64,000 nucleotides of DNA from DATMNR01 sp963702765 (GTDB taxonomy: Bacteria > Chloroflexota > Ktedonobacteria > Ktedonobacterales > Ktedonobacteraceae). Positions 46,481 to 55,700 of this stretch are shown one piece after another (positions within the stretch are counted from its first letter, which is position 1; every line of letters starts with the position of its first letter). Both the position numbers and the translations under genes were made by a program. The notes below the pieces were generated by a model. The model was not told where the DNA came from. It saw only the letters and a list, made by a program, of their open reading frames with translations, and ran no database searches. The stretch spans positions 1 through 64,000 of the forward strand of contig CAVPEB010000065.1 of assembly GCA_963702765.1 (NCBI GenBank), read 5' to 3'.

Positions 46481-47555
46481 TACTGATCTCGGCACAAGGA
46501 AGTTAAGTGTGATAGCATAGGAGGCATGGGAGCACCAAAAAAAGCCGATTGGCGAGAAGAACGACGAAAACGAGCCTGGAAATTGAAAGAGGACGGCTGG
46601 TCACAGCAAGATATAGCCGCAGCGTTAGGCGTGAGTGAAGGGGCAGTGAGTCAGTGGATCAAACGAGGGCGAGAAGGAGGGATGGAGGCCCTCAAAGCGC
46701 ATCCGCCCACAGGAGTGAGTCCGCGCTTAACGGCGGAGCAGAAAGCGCAGATTCCCGAGTTGATAGCCAAAGGAGCAGAAGCCTACGGGTTTCGCGGAGA
46801 TGTGTGGACAGCGAGTCGAGTGGCCGAAGTCATCAAGCGAACTGATCGCGAGTGCGCTATCATCGCGATCATGTCGGGAAGGTGATGCGGGAAGCGGGCT
46901 GGAGTCGACAGAAACCCGTGGAGCGAGCCAGTCAGCGCAACGAAGAGGCGCTCAAACACTGGTCGGAGGAGCGTTGGCCAGACAGCAAAAAAAAGCCGAG
47001 CAGGACCAGGCGACCATCATCTGGGGAGATGAAGCCGGGTTTTATCTGCTGCCGATGGCAGTCCGCACCTGGGCCCCACGGGGGCAAACGCCGATTCTGC
47101 GCGTCAAGTTGACGCGCGATCATCTCTCGGCGATCAGCGGTATCACGCTCGATGGGCGACTGTTCATGCAAGTGCGCCCCGACTCGTATGATGCGGAAGC
47201 CGTCGTAGGTTTCCTGCGCGTGCTCTTACGCAAGATTTCCGGCAAGATCGTGCTCATCTGGGATGGCTCGCCTATCCACCGCGCTCAGGAGATCAAGGAT
47301 TTTCTCAAGCGCGGGGCTGCCAACCGTTTGCATCTGGAACAACTTCCAGGCTACGCCCCTGATCTGAACCCAGATGAGGGCATCTGGAATTATCTTAAGC
47401 GAGTGGAGTTGGGCAATGTCTGCTGTGCCAATCTGGATCAGTTACTTCAAGCGCTTATCCGAGCCAAAGAGCGCCTGCGGCACAAGAAGGAGATCATCAA
47501 AAGTTGCTCTCGGCAATGCGGCTATTCGGTTTAGTTTCTTGTGACGAGATCATTA
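46481..47555 (+). mobile_element. IS630-family insertion sequence, complete ends
   Basis: 1,075 bp bounded by TA at each end. The left end reads TACTGATCTCGGCACAAGG; the right end on the minus strand reads TAATGATCTCGTCACAAG, an inverted repeat with a few mismatches over about 22 bases. TA is the usual IS630 target. The element sits between the plsC start and the end of nadA. Confidence 0.8.
46526..47534 (+). CDS. IS630 family transposase (two-frame, -1 slippery A run)
   Basis: Frame 1 (46526-46885) is the N-terminal HTH region: RAWKLKEDGWSQQDIAAALG, then VSEGAVSQWIKRGREGG. A middle frame (46852-47112) reads VGKVMREAGWSRQKPVERAS, and a third frame (to 47534) holds the DDE domain: IIWGDEAGFYLLP (Asp), VLIWDGSPIHRA (Asp), LEQLPGYAPDLNPDEGIWNYLK (Glu). 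The change from middle to last frame occurs at a run of eight A before G (46988-46995), a typical -1 slippage site in transposases. The earlier break near 46836 is another -1/+2 shift and may be real damage. Confidence 0.8.
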
Positions 47556-47599
47556 TACTCTCACAACAACAAGCGGACGATTAATCAGCGTCACAAGTA

Positions 47600-48781
47600 T
47601 TACAGCGCCAGCATGCGCTCCAGAGCTACTCGTGCCCAGTGAGCTATCTCATCATCCACAACTACCTGGTTGATAACCTCACCCTCGACCAGGCCTTCGA
47701 GTACCCAGGCAAGGTAGGCAGGATGGATGCGATACATAGTTGAGCAAGGACAGACAATCGGATCGAGGCAGAAGATAAACTGCTCGGGGTGTTCTTTTGC
47801 CAGGCGATGCACAAGGTTAATCTCCGTAGCGATCGCCCACTGGCTTCCGGATGGAGCCTGCTCAACTTGCTGGATGATATACTCGGTCGAACCGTAGAGA
47901 TCGGCTGCCTCGACTACCTCGCGACGACATTCCGGGTGAACCAGTATTTTAATGCCTGGATACTCGGCTCGCGCTTTTTCGATCTGTTGCACATTGAAAC
48001 GCATATGCGTGGTGCAGTAGCCTTTCCAGAGGATAATGCGAGAGCGTTCTATCTCCTCGTCAGCAGTATCCGAAGCCATAGGATCTTTGGGGTCCCAGAC
48101 AACCATCTGCTCCTCTGGAATACCATATTTGAGTGCAGTATTACGCCCCAGGTGTTCATCTGGGAAGAAGAGCACGCGTTTTCCCCGGCTGAATGCCCAC
48201 TTGACGACTGCGGGAGCATTCGAGGAAGTACAGACAATTCCACCATTGCGCCCACAGAACGCTTTGAGATTGGCCGCTGAGTTCATGTAGGTCACTGGAA
48301 TGATGCTCGCATCGTCTCCAAGCGTATCGATGAGCATCTCCCAACATTCCTCGACTTCGGCGATATTTGCCATATCAGCCATCGAGCAGCCAGCCGCAGG
48401 ATTGGGTAGGATCACTTTCTGGTGAGGCGCACTGAGGATATCGGCGCTCTCTGCCATGAAATGCACTCCGCAGAACACAATATAATCAGCCTCTGGTCGT
48501 GCGGCAGCCAATTGAGCAAGCTTAAAGGAATCACCTCGATAATCCGCATACTTGATGATTTCATCACGCTGGTAGTGATGCCCCAGGATTACAAGCCGCT
48601 CTCCCAGGCTAGCCCTGGCTTTAGCAATACGCCAATCTAATTCTTCACCTGACATTTCAGCGTAGTGCTGCGGAATAGTATCGTTACGTTTTGAATGGTT
48701 ATGGCGAGCGCGTGTTTCGGGATATAAAAGTGGCAATACACGCTCTTCTTTACTCGATGCGCACGCTGATTGTAGTGGCAT
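47600..48781 (-). CDS. nadA: quinolinate synthase A
   Basis: 4Fe-4S enzyme condensing iminoaspartate with dihydroxyacetone phosphate to quinolinate. 393 aa. LVILGHHYQRDEIIKYADYRGDS at the start of the catalytic part; three cluster Cys in FCGVHFMAE, GGIVCTSSNA and PIVCPCSTM; VLFFPDEHLGRNTA and IATEINLVHRLAKEHPEQ. A 45-residue N-terminal extension is longer than usual. ATG 48781 with TAGGAGAAAACAC. Last gene of nadB-nadC-nadA. Frame intact. Confidence 0.95.
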   Translation of the reverse strand: MPLQSACASSKEERVLPLLYPETRARHNHSKRNDTIPQHYAEMSGEELDWRIAKARASLGERLVILGHHYQRDEIIKYADYRGDSFKLAQLAAARPEADYIVFCGVHFMAESADILSAPHQKVILPNPAAGCSMADMANIAEVEECWEMLIDTLGDDASIIPVTYMNSAANLKAFCGRNGGIVCTSSNAPAVVKWAFSRGKRVLFFPDEHLGRNTALKYGIPEEQMVVWDPKDPMASDTADEEIERSRIILWKGYCTTHMRFNVQQIEKARAEYPGIKILVHPECRREVVEAADLYGSTEYIIQQVEQAPSGSQWAIATEINLVHRLAKEHPEQFIFCLDPIVCPCSTMYRIHPAYLAWVLEGLVEGEVINQVVVDDEIAHWARVALERMLAL

Positions 48782-48885
48782 GTGTTTTCTCCTAAATTAG
48801 GAATGGTTTCCTTAGAGGCTGATATATCAGGCATACCGCCGATTCATCAGCCCTGAATTCTATTATCCAGATTCACAAAAAAAGG

Positions 48886-49731
48886 TCAATCGAACTCAAG
48901 TGATACATCGAATTGGGGAGCAGAATGTGTTATCGCTCCAAGCGATATGAAATCCACACCTGTAGCCGCAACTGCTGCCAATTTCACCGGATTCGTACCG
49001 ATACTTCCAGATGCTTCGATCAGCACTTTTGTGGTCGTACTACGTATGAATTCTACTGCGCTAGACATTGTTTCTACAGGCATGTTGTCAAGCAAAATCA
49101 CATCGGCCCCTGCTTCAAGCGCCTCCCGGACTTCTGCGAGTGTCTCACACTCTACCTCTATTTTGAGCAGGTGGGGAGCCTGGCGACGAGCAAGTGATAT
49201 AGCCTGAGAGATGCCTCCAGCGGCTTTAATGTGGTTATCTTTGATCAGTACACCATCGCTGAGATTGAAACGGTGATTCTGTCCTCCACCCAGTCGAACA
49301 GCTTCTTTTTCTAAGACTTCGCAGTCCAGGTGTTGTCTTGCGCGTATCAAGAATACGCGCCTCGGTGCCTTCGAGCGCCTGTACACATTGCGCAGTAAGT
49401 GTAGCAATTCCGGAGAGATGGCCCAGGAAATTCAATGCAACACGTTCAGCGCTTAATACCGAACGAGCAGGACCACTGATATGAGCCAGCACCTGACCTT
49501 GCTGGACAACTGCACCATCTTCGAGCAGTGTTTCAACTAGAAACTCGCTGATCCAGTTCACGAAAAGTGGCAACAGCAACAGCCAGACCGGCAATTACTC
49601 CCGCCTGGCGAGTGATGATATTTCGCCTGCGTTTGCTCTTCTATCGGAACCGTGCTTAAAGTCGTAACATCGGCATACGCACCATCTTCTGCAAGGGCTT
49701 GCCGGATCAAGTCGAGATGAAGATTAGCCAT
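48886..49731 (-). CDS. nadC: nicotinate-nucleotide diphosphorylase / quinolinate phosphoribosyltransferase (frame interrupted three times)
   Basis: Converts quinolinate and PRPP to nicotinate mononucleotide. Three +1 joins restore a full protein (about 280 aa): at 49621-49623 (AAATATC; one base too many), TCT-A-GTT 49538, CTT-A-GAA 49312. Diagnostic blocks: LDTRKTTPGLRSLEKEAV across the third join, LGGGQNHRFNLSDGVLIKDNH, EVECETLAEVREALEAGAD, DVILLDNMPVETM, EASGSIG. ATG 49731 overlaps the nadB stop (ATGGCTAAT contains the TAA), so translation is coupled to nadB. Confidence 0.9.
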
Positions 49732-51494
49732 TGAAGATAACCTCCTCTCGCTCCTCCATCATGTCCATGGTTGGACCACCGTTTCCCTCGTAATATAGTA
49801 GGGGCGAGCCCTTGGGCATATCTCCCTTGGATATCGCTCCTTTGGATGTGGTTCCCTGCAAGCTTTCCTCTAATACAGGCTGAAATGCATAATGTACACC
49901 TGTCAGCTGTTCATTTAGAACAGGATAATCCAGCCTTGAGTGACTGCCGCGGCTTTCGCGACGTTGGAGGGCAGCAGCAATGACGAGTTCAGCAACTTTA
50001 AGCATGTTGACTGTTTCCAGCCATTCTATACCGTTGTTTTGATGTGTTGAACCCAGTAGCCAGTATAGAAGTGCGCAAGTTGTTCAGTTGCCGTGTGGCT
50101 TCCAGTAATCCTTGCTGGTCACGCTGAAGCGAGACATACTTCCACATGACCTGGCGTATTTCACGCCGCATGCGAAGTATGCTTTCACGCTCAGGGCTAA
50201 TGGATAGGAGGGCTTCTTCTCTTGATAGATCATCATAGACTGGTATAGAGTAAGCCTGCCTTGAGGAAGCATCAACGTGTTTGCCGTTTATTTCAGCAAG
50301 TCCATCCGCAAGATGCAGACCAAAAACCAATCCTTCTAGTAGCGAATTGCTAGCTAACCTGTTTGCCCCGTGCACACCGGTGCAAGCAACCTCTCCAACT
50401 GCATAAAGTCCTGGCAGGGTCGTGCGTCCCAAGGTATCAGTCATGACACCACCCATGCAATAATGGGCTGCTGGTGCAACTGGAAGCAGATCATTTGCGA
50501 GGTCTAGACCATAACTGCGACAAATGGTTGAAATGGTGGGGAAGCGCTCATACATATGTTCCGCGGGAAGGTGACGCAAATCGAGAAACTCACAATCAGT
50601 TTCTTCAGCCAACATCTCACTTAGAATAGAGCGGGCAACGACATCGCGTGGGGCAAGTTCGGCCATTTCATGATATCGAGGCATGAAACGTTCACCAGCA
50701 TGGTTGCGCAGATAAGCTCCTTCTCCACGTACAGCCTCGGAAATCAGGTGAGATCCTCCGACTGCTAGCACTGTTGGATGAAACTGCATAAATTCCAAAT
50801 CGGTAAGGGCTGCACCTGCACGCCAGGCCAGTGCAATACCGTCAGCAGTTGCACCTGCGGGATTAGAGGTATGCAGCCAGAGACCACCTGCACCACCATT
50901 TGCTAAAATGGTTGACTGTGAAATGATTGAGAAAGCATGCCCATCCTTATCTTGCGCCTCAAGGCCAACACAGTGACCATTGTCGACTCGCAGGCTACTA
51001 ACATAGGTTTCTTCAAAGACTGTTACCGAAGCTCGCTTGTGCACAGCCATCATGAGCGCTCGTTCTATTTCCGCGCCTGTTGCATCGCCACCAGCATGCA
51101 AGACACGCCAGCGGCTATGTGCTGCTTCGCGTCCAAGTAATAAGCCATCTACTGTTGTATGTTCATCACTACCTGGTCGCGCTCTGTCAAACTGTACGCC
51201 CATCGAAATGAGCCAATGCACAGCAGCACGTGCCTCCTGTGTCAGAATCCGTACGGCAGTTTCGTCACAAAGGCCTGCTCCAGCCGCGATCGTATCTTCA
51301 AAATGAAGTTCAGGGCTATCATCAGTTCCTAGCGATACAGTCAAACCACCCTGGGCATAACGTGTATTGCTTTCTCCTAGCTGTCCTTTCGTGAATAGCG
51401 CAACGCTCAAATTTTCTGGCAGTCGCAGTGCGACCGAAAGGCCAGCTATACCTCCTCCTATTATGCTAACATCGTATGATTTACTGCTCGCCAT
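49724..51494 (-). CDS. nadB: L-aspartate oxidase (one frame interruption)
   Basis: Flavoenzyme oxidising aspartate to iminoaspartate. SYDVSIIGGGIAGLSVALRLPE is the FAD loop; then NTRYAQGGLTVSLG, LEFMQFHPTVLAVGG, YCMGGVMTDTLGRTTLPGLYAVGEVACTGVHG, and RLASNSLLEGLVFG. The zero frame ends at 49998 after NTSKQRYRM; skipping the T at 50042 gives NGIEWLETVNMLKVAELVIA and the C-terminal helical domain (RRESRGSHSRLDYP) to 49724. The long upstream open frame (to 51683) has no homology; ATG 51494 with GGGAGAGAC is the start. First gene of nadB-nadC-nadA. Confidence 0.93.
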
Positions 51495-51512
51495 TGATTG
51501 TCTCTCCCAATT

Positions 51513-51540
51513 AGTGTACTTTATACACTTACTAAAGTGT
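51513..51540. promoter_or_regulatory. cluster of AGTGT half-sites upstream of nadB (putative operator)
   Basis: AGTGTA-CTTTA-TACACT forms an inverted repeat at 51513-51529, and AAGTGT at 51535-51540 adds a third half-site; GTACACTA recurs near 51589. The positions, 20-45 bases upstream of nadB, suit a repressor. I cannot link the sequence to a known NAD-gene regulator (NiaR, NrtR or NadQ). Confidence 0.4.
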
Positions 51541-51655
51541 GAAAAAAAACGTTTGTCCGAAGACAACAAAAGAAATGGAAGTGTTATTTGTACACTAACT
51601 CTGACTGAAAGTTTACCATAGAATGAGAGCAAAAACAAGGGAAGTAGGGGATAAT

Positions 51656-52366
51656 TCAGCTTGAAAAATCGTCGTTGAAACACTCGCCTTTATGATGAAC
51701 AACTGGCTTGCCACCTCGATAAAGCGTAATTGCCCCTTGCCCGTATACACACCATCCGATTTTTCTGCCCTCTTCACCATCATCGAGCATACCTGTTCGT
51801 TCATCAATTCCAAGCAAGACAACTCCGGGCAACAATGACGTAAGTTGTTGCGCCCAACCTTTCCCGAACGTATTATGATGAGGCAGCACGCAGGTATTTA
51901 GCAGTAGTCCTAATCCCTCTACAACACGTCTTTTACCTGGATCGAAATAATACTGGCACATGACCATCGCTCCCGCGCTACTACCAGCTATAACCGCTCC
52001 ATTTGAATAGGCCTGGAGCATAGCTTGCCAACTGGCGCTATGCTTTAAGGTTTCACCAAGATAACCTGTGAAGCCACCTAACATATAGATCAATCGTGAC
52101 TGGCTGATTGCGTTCACAATCGACGGATCGTTGGCGGAAGCTTTGTCTATAAGTGGCAAAGACTCAACTTGAGTAGCGCCTAGGCTTTTAAACCAGTTTA
52201 CCCCATTGCGTCCTGCACGCTGGTGGTTATTGTCAGGAGCTGCCGCCGTTGGGATGATACTGATTTGTGCTGATGGGCCTCCAGCAAGTTCGATTGCCCT
52301 GCGATCCGGCTCGGACATTTGCCCACCGAATTCCGCACCGCCTTCCAATAAGAGATATCCTTGCAT
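51656..52366 (-). CDS. S51 family peptidase, cyanophycinase-like
   Basis: 236 aa. GYLLLEGGAEFGGQM opens as in cyanophycinase-type proteins; nucleophile Ser in AVIAGSSAGAMVMCQYY; ISIIPTAAAPDNNHQ and IYMLGGFTGYLGETL are typical of the peptidase E/cyanophycinase fold. Cytoplasmic. ATG 52366 with GAGAGGGATC. The yjbQ gene ends 23 bases upstream, so both are probably one unit. The true substrate may be a dipeptide rather than cyanophycin. Confidence 0.75.
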   Translation of the reverse strand: MQGYLLLEGGAEFGGQMSEPDRRAIELAGGPSAQISIIPTAAAPDNNHQRAGRNGVNWFKSLGATQVESLPLIDKASANDPSIVNAISQSRLIYMLGGFTGYLGETLKHSASWQAMLQAYSNGAVIAGSSAGAMVMCQYYFDPGKRRVVEGLGLLLNTCVLPHHNTFGKGWAQQLTSLLPGVVLLGIDERTGMLDDGEEGRKIGWCVYGQGAITLYRGGKPVVHHKGECFNDDFSS

Positions 52367-52389
52367 GTTATGATCCCTCTCCCATCACA

Positions 52390-52782
52390 CTATGAGCTAA
52401 ATGTAATATGTAGCGTTCTACGTCTCGGCCCTGACAACTCGACGAGAACAATCCGTTGCCATGTTCCAAGCAGCAATTGGCGATTTCTAAATGGAACCAT
52501 CACGGACGGGCCGATTATTGATGAGAGAATATGGTCCGGCGTGTGGGAGGGATCATGCGGATGACGATAAGAAATCTCTGGCAACAAGCGCCGCAAAGCA
52601 TCTATGAAATCGAGGTCGGTTCCTGGATCCAGGTCTGCTGTAGTCAAGGCACATGTAGTATGAGAGACGAAGACCGAACAGAGGCCATCTTCGCCTGGCG
52701 CTTCTTGAAGGTGAGTTTCGACGACCTCGGTGATATCTATTATCTGGTCATTCCCCATTGTTGCAATGGTGATTGTTCTCAT
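52390..52782 (-). CDS. YjbQ family protein (UPF0047)
   Basis: 130 aa, single domain. VFVSHTTCALTTADLDPGTDLDF, RHPHDPSHTPDHILSSIIGPSVMVPF and GTWQRIVLVELSGPR are the family signature, with conserved His/Asp residues. Some members complement thiamine-phosphate synthase, but the physiological role is uncertain. First of a two-gene unit with the cyanophycinase-like gene. Confidence 0.88.
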   Translation of the reverse strand: MRTITIATMGNDQIIDITEVVETHLQEAPGEDGLCSVFVSHTTCALTTADLDPGTDLDFIDALRRLLPEISYRHPHDPSHTPDHILSSIIGPSVMVPFRNRQLLLGTWQRIVLVELSGPRRRTLHITFSS

Positions 52783-52833
52783 CCAGGTATAACACTCTTT
52801 CTTTTCTACACAATTTTTCCCGGATTCAGAATT

Positions 52834-52888
52834 GCTTATAACATCCTAACATCTGTAATAATTGTTATAAATGTTATAAGCGTTATAA
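52834..52888. promoter_or_regulatory. GTTATAA iterons upstream of yjbQ
   Basis: GTTATAA occurs at 52864, 52873 and 52882, an exact 9-base period, and the inverted copy GCTTATAAC lies at 52834-52842. The block is in the 113 bases between two minus-strand genes, where the yjbQ promoter must be. Looks like an array of binding sites. Confidence 0.4.
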
Positions 52889-52895
52889 ACACTCA

Positions 52896-53261
52896 TCAGT
52901 TTCGATAGTTAAATATTATATTGATAGCTAAGATAATGATAAACAAAAAGATCAAGAGGAATGGAGTAAACCATCCGGCAAAAGCCGAGGTTCCCAGAAT
53001 AATCGCAGTGAGAGGTACAAGCATAACTATCGAGACAATTGCAAGAGCCAGGCGCTGGCCTGATAAAACTACAGATGACTGGCGAGGGCCACTTCTGAAT
53101 TCATTGCGCAGTCGCTGAGCGATTGCGTCAGCTAGCTGATCATTATATTGAGGGTTTCCCTGATACCCACCATCATAATTGGAACTCTCAGTACGATTGG
53201 CATAAGACGAAGATTGCCATTCGCGCTCATCGCGAGGCTGTGGTATCGGTTCCTGATACAT
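52896..53261 (-). CDS. small membrane protein, two C-terminal helices
   Basis: About 121 aa. A polar, Tyr/Asn/Gln-rich N-terminal half (YDGGYQGNPQYNDQLADAIAQ) precedes two hydrophobic segments: QRLALAIVSIVMLVPLTAII and FTPFLLIFLFIIILAINII. ATG 53261 with GGAAGGAACG 10 bases upstream is preferred to a GTG at 53315. Unknown family. Confidence 0.6.
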   Translation of the reverse strand: MYQEPIPQPRDEREWQSSSYANRTESSNYDGGYQGNPQYNDQLADAIAQRLRNEFRSGPRQSSVVLSGQRLALAIVSIVMLVPLTAIILGTSAFAGWFTPFLLIFLFIIILAINIIFNYRN

Positions 53262-53441
53262 GCTTATTCGTTCCTTCCATTCGTCGAGGATGTATTCATG
53301 ATCTGCACGAGGCACAAAGATATCTATTACTCTGATTACTATTGTACGCTCATAGGTTACGAAAGTTACACACTATCCTGAGCGATAGAAGAAGCAATCT
53401 TGCCTCTATCCTTTTACCAAGCTTGCTCGCTTTGCAACTAG

Positions 53442-53841
53442 TCAAGCAAGCAAGATCAATCCCAGGAGGAAAGCCAGATTTACGATTGTCAGACCGATCA
53501 TATTTTTTCGGCTAGAGTGAAGGACAAATTCTGATAGAGCTGCTAAAAGTGCAAAAAAAATTAGCACACCTGTTGCAAGGGCCAGGCGCCGTTGTGCGTC
53601 ACACCCTGGACGCTTTGCCCAATGAGTAATAGTCCACCATGAAAGTATTACTATAAGAAAAAATATCAGTAAAGGTAATAAACATAAGTGGAGGAGTAAA
53701 ACCAGTAAGTATCTCTGATATGATTGGTGCAAGAAAGAAAAAAGTTAGCAATGCGGGCCAGGTACGTTGGGGACGAGAGAGTACCTGGGTTGGGATATCT
53801 GAAATGTGCAGGCAGGAGTTATAGGCAGATGAGCGTGCCAT
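53442..53841 (-). CDS. small multi-pass membrane protein (one frame interruption)
   Basis: About 132 aa restored, four hydrophobic segments. ATG 53841 with AGGAGATTCTACT. It starts with a soluble stretch (SSAYNSCLHISDIPTQVLSR), then WPALLTFFFLAPIISEILTG and FTPPLMFI; the zero frame then runs off, but skipping the A at 53676 (ATT-A-CCT) continues PLLIFFLIVILSWWTITHWA. The LAPIISEILTGFTPPLMFI pattern recurs in longer uncharacterised membrane proteins, so this may be a shortened member. Confidence 0.5.
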
Positions 53842-53877
53842 AGTAGAATCTCCTATCAAACATTATGTTCGATACAA

Positions 53878-53979
53878 TCAGATGGGTTTCTGTCTATCAA
53901 GGCCTCGTTTGAGTAGTCCAAGCAAAGCAATAGTCCCGAACCAGATAGCAACCAATACCCAGGATCGTTTCTCATTCAT
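53878..53979 (-). CDS. 33-aa single-pass membrane protein
   Basis: MNEKRSWVLVAIWFGTIALL, then GLLKRGLDRQKPI: one helix with a positive C-terminal side. The ATG at 53979 has a strong ribosome site (AAAGGATGAAATCT). It lies 36 bases upstream of the next minus-strand gene, so both are likely translated from one message. Too short for ordinary gene finders. Coding is supported only by the ribosome site, hydrophobic core and operon position. Confidence 0.45.
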   Translation of the reverse strand: MNEKRSWVLVAIWFGTIALLGLLKRGLDRQKPI

Positions 53980-54163
53980 AGATTTCATCCTTTTAATTCA
54001 GACACACAATCCTTATACATAATAGCATATTAAAAGTCAGCGAAGTATTGAGCAAAAGCACATCGTTTCTTGAGAATTTCTTGAATATTGTCTGCTACGA
54101 TAGGTAACAAAGTGACTTGCATAGGCACTGGATGCCACTTTATCATTCTGAAAAGGTAGATAC

Positions 54164-55606
54164 ATGAAAAGCTTCAATCCAAGGATACATCATGGGACTC
54201 AGAAGATACTTACAATTCTGTTTACTTCCCTTTTTGCTACGTCATTATTCACAGCTTGCGGCAGTTCAACGACAATAAATCAACCTGCCGATATCCACAA
54301 GATCAAGCATATTGTGGTAATAATGCAGGAGAATCGTTCTTTCGATACATATTTCGGCACATATCCTGGCGCTGATGGCATTCCCGCCGGTACCTGCGTG
54401 CCAAATCCACTTACAAATCAGTGTGTGAAGCCTTTCCACAATCCGAATGACATGAATTATGGTGGTCCACACAGTGCAAGCAATGCAACAGCCGATATCA
54501 ATGGCGGCAAAATGGATGGATTTATCCAACAGGAACAGAAAGGCAGCAAGGTAGCCTGTAAAAACAATTTTGATCCTGCTTGTACTTTGAAGCAGCAACA
54601 ACCCGATGTAATGGGTTATCATGATGCTCGCGAAATTCCAAATTACTGGGCATATGCCGGACAGTTTGTGCTCCAGGATCACATGTTTGAGCCCAATGCT
54701 TCATGGAGTCTACCAGAACACCTGTTTATGGTCTCCGAGTGGTCTGCCAAGTGCAGCCAGCAAGGAGATCCTATGAGCTGCGTCAATGCATTACAAAACC
54801 CACAATCGCTGGGTCAAGGGAAACGAGCGATTGCTCAAAAGAGACCAGACTATGCCTGGACTGACCTGACGTATCTGCTGCACAAGTCGCATGTGAGCTG
54901 GGCATATTATGTTGCCGATGGAACGCAACCTGACTGCGATGACGATGCCATGTTCTGCAAGCCTCAGCCACAACATGCTGGGACGCCTGAAATCTGGAAT
55001 CCTCTTCCTTACTTCGATACAGTGAAGCAGGACGGTGAGCTTGGCAATATCCAACAGCTCTCAAAGTTCTACACGGCTGCTAAAGATGGCACATTACCAT
55101 CAGTATCGTGGATTGCGCCTAATGGACAGACGAGTGAGCATCCACCAGCACTGGTAAGCACTGGCCAGGCATATGTCACAAATCTGATCAATACGATTAT
55201 GCAAGGGCCAGACTGGAGTAGTACAGCGATCCTTCTCGCCTGGGACGATTGGGGTGGATTCTACGATCACGTTGTACCACCACACGTTGATATCAATGGG
55301 TATGGCCTGCGAGTACCTGGGATTGTGATTAGTCCATACGCGAAACAAGGATATATCGATCACCAGACATTAAGTTTCGACGCATATGTCAAGTTTATCG
55401 AGGACGATTTTCTGAGCGGGCAACGTATTGACCCACAAACAGATGGGAGACCAGACCCACGACCGGATGTGAGAGAGAATATGCCTCAGCTTGGTAATCT
55501 GCTAACAGACTTTGACTTTACGCAACAACCACGCCCACCATTGATCTTGCCAACCAATCCTCCTCCCGGGCCTGCATCGACTCCACCAGGAGGGACTTCG
55601 TCGTAA
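54164..55606 (+). CDS. phospholipase C / phosphoesterase family lipoprotein
   Basis: 480 aa. Signal peptide and lipobox TSLFATSLFTACGSS. The phosphoesterase (PF04185) core follows: HIVVIMQENRSFDTYFGTYPG with the metal-binding and nucleophilic region, PNASWSLPEHLFMVSEWSA, PYFDTVKQDGELGNIQQLSK, VSWIAPNGQTSEHP and LLAWDDWGGFYDHVVPP with the second metal site. Proline-rich end (LPTNPPPGPASTPPGG). Surface phosphoesterase of the non-haemolytic phospholipase C / acid phosphatase AcpA group; substrate not determinable. ATG 54164 with AAAAGGTAG. Confidence 0.85.
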   Translation: MKSFNPRIHHGTQKILTILFTSLFATSLFTACGSSTTINQPADIHKIKHIVVIMQENRSFDTYFGTYPGADGIPAGTCVPNPLTNQCVKPFHNPNDMNYGGPHSASNATADINGGKMDGFIQQEQKGSKVACKNNFDPACTLKQQQPDVMGYHDAREIPNYWAYAGQFVLQDHMFEPNASWSLPEHLFMVSEWSAKCSQQGDPMSCVNALQNPQSLGQGKRAIAQKRPDYAWTDLTYLLHKSHVSWAYYVADGTQPDCDDDAMFCKPQPQHAGTPEIWNPLPYFDTVKQDGELGNIQQLSKFYTAAKDGTLPSVSWIAPNGQTSEHPPALVSTGQAYVTNLINTIMQGPDWSSTAILLAWDDWGGFYDHVVPPHVDINGYGLRVPGIVISPYAKQGYIDHQTLSFDAYVKFIEDDFLSGQRIDPQTDGRPDPRPDVRENMPQLGNLLTDFDFTQQPRPPLILPTNPPPGPASTPPGGTSS

Positions 55607-55634
55607 ATTAAAGTCGGTATTAATGCCTCTTTCC

Positions 55635-55665
55635 GATATCTGCATACCAGGTGTATGCAGGTATC
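55635..55665 (+). terminator. terminator-like hairpin after the phospholipase gene
   Basis: GATATCTGCATAC, short loop, GTATGCAGGTATC: a 13-bp stem with one mismatch, about 28 bases past the stop, followed by GCTTGTATTT. Confidence 0.65.
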
Positions 55666-55700
55666 GCTTGTATTTCCCCTAGATTCTTCTGAAGTATTAA

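Noticed and set aside
46800..47112. Two extra proteins overlapping in the IS630 element
   Set aside because: They are the out-of-frame parts of one transposase; only the joined reading has the HTH and DDE domains.
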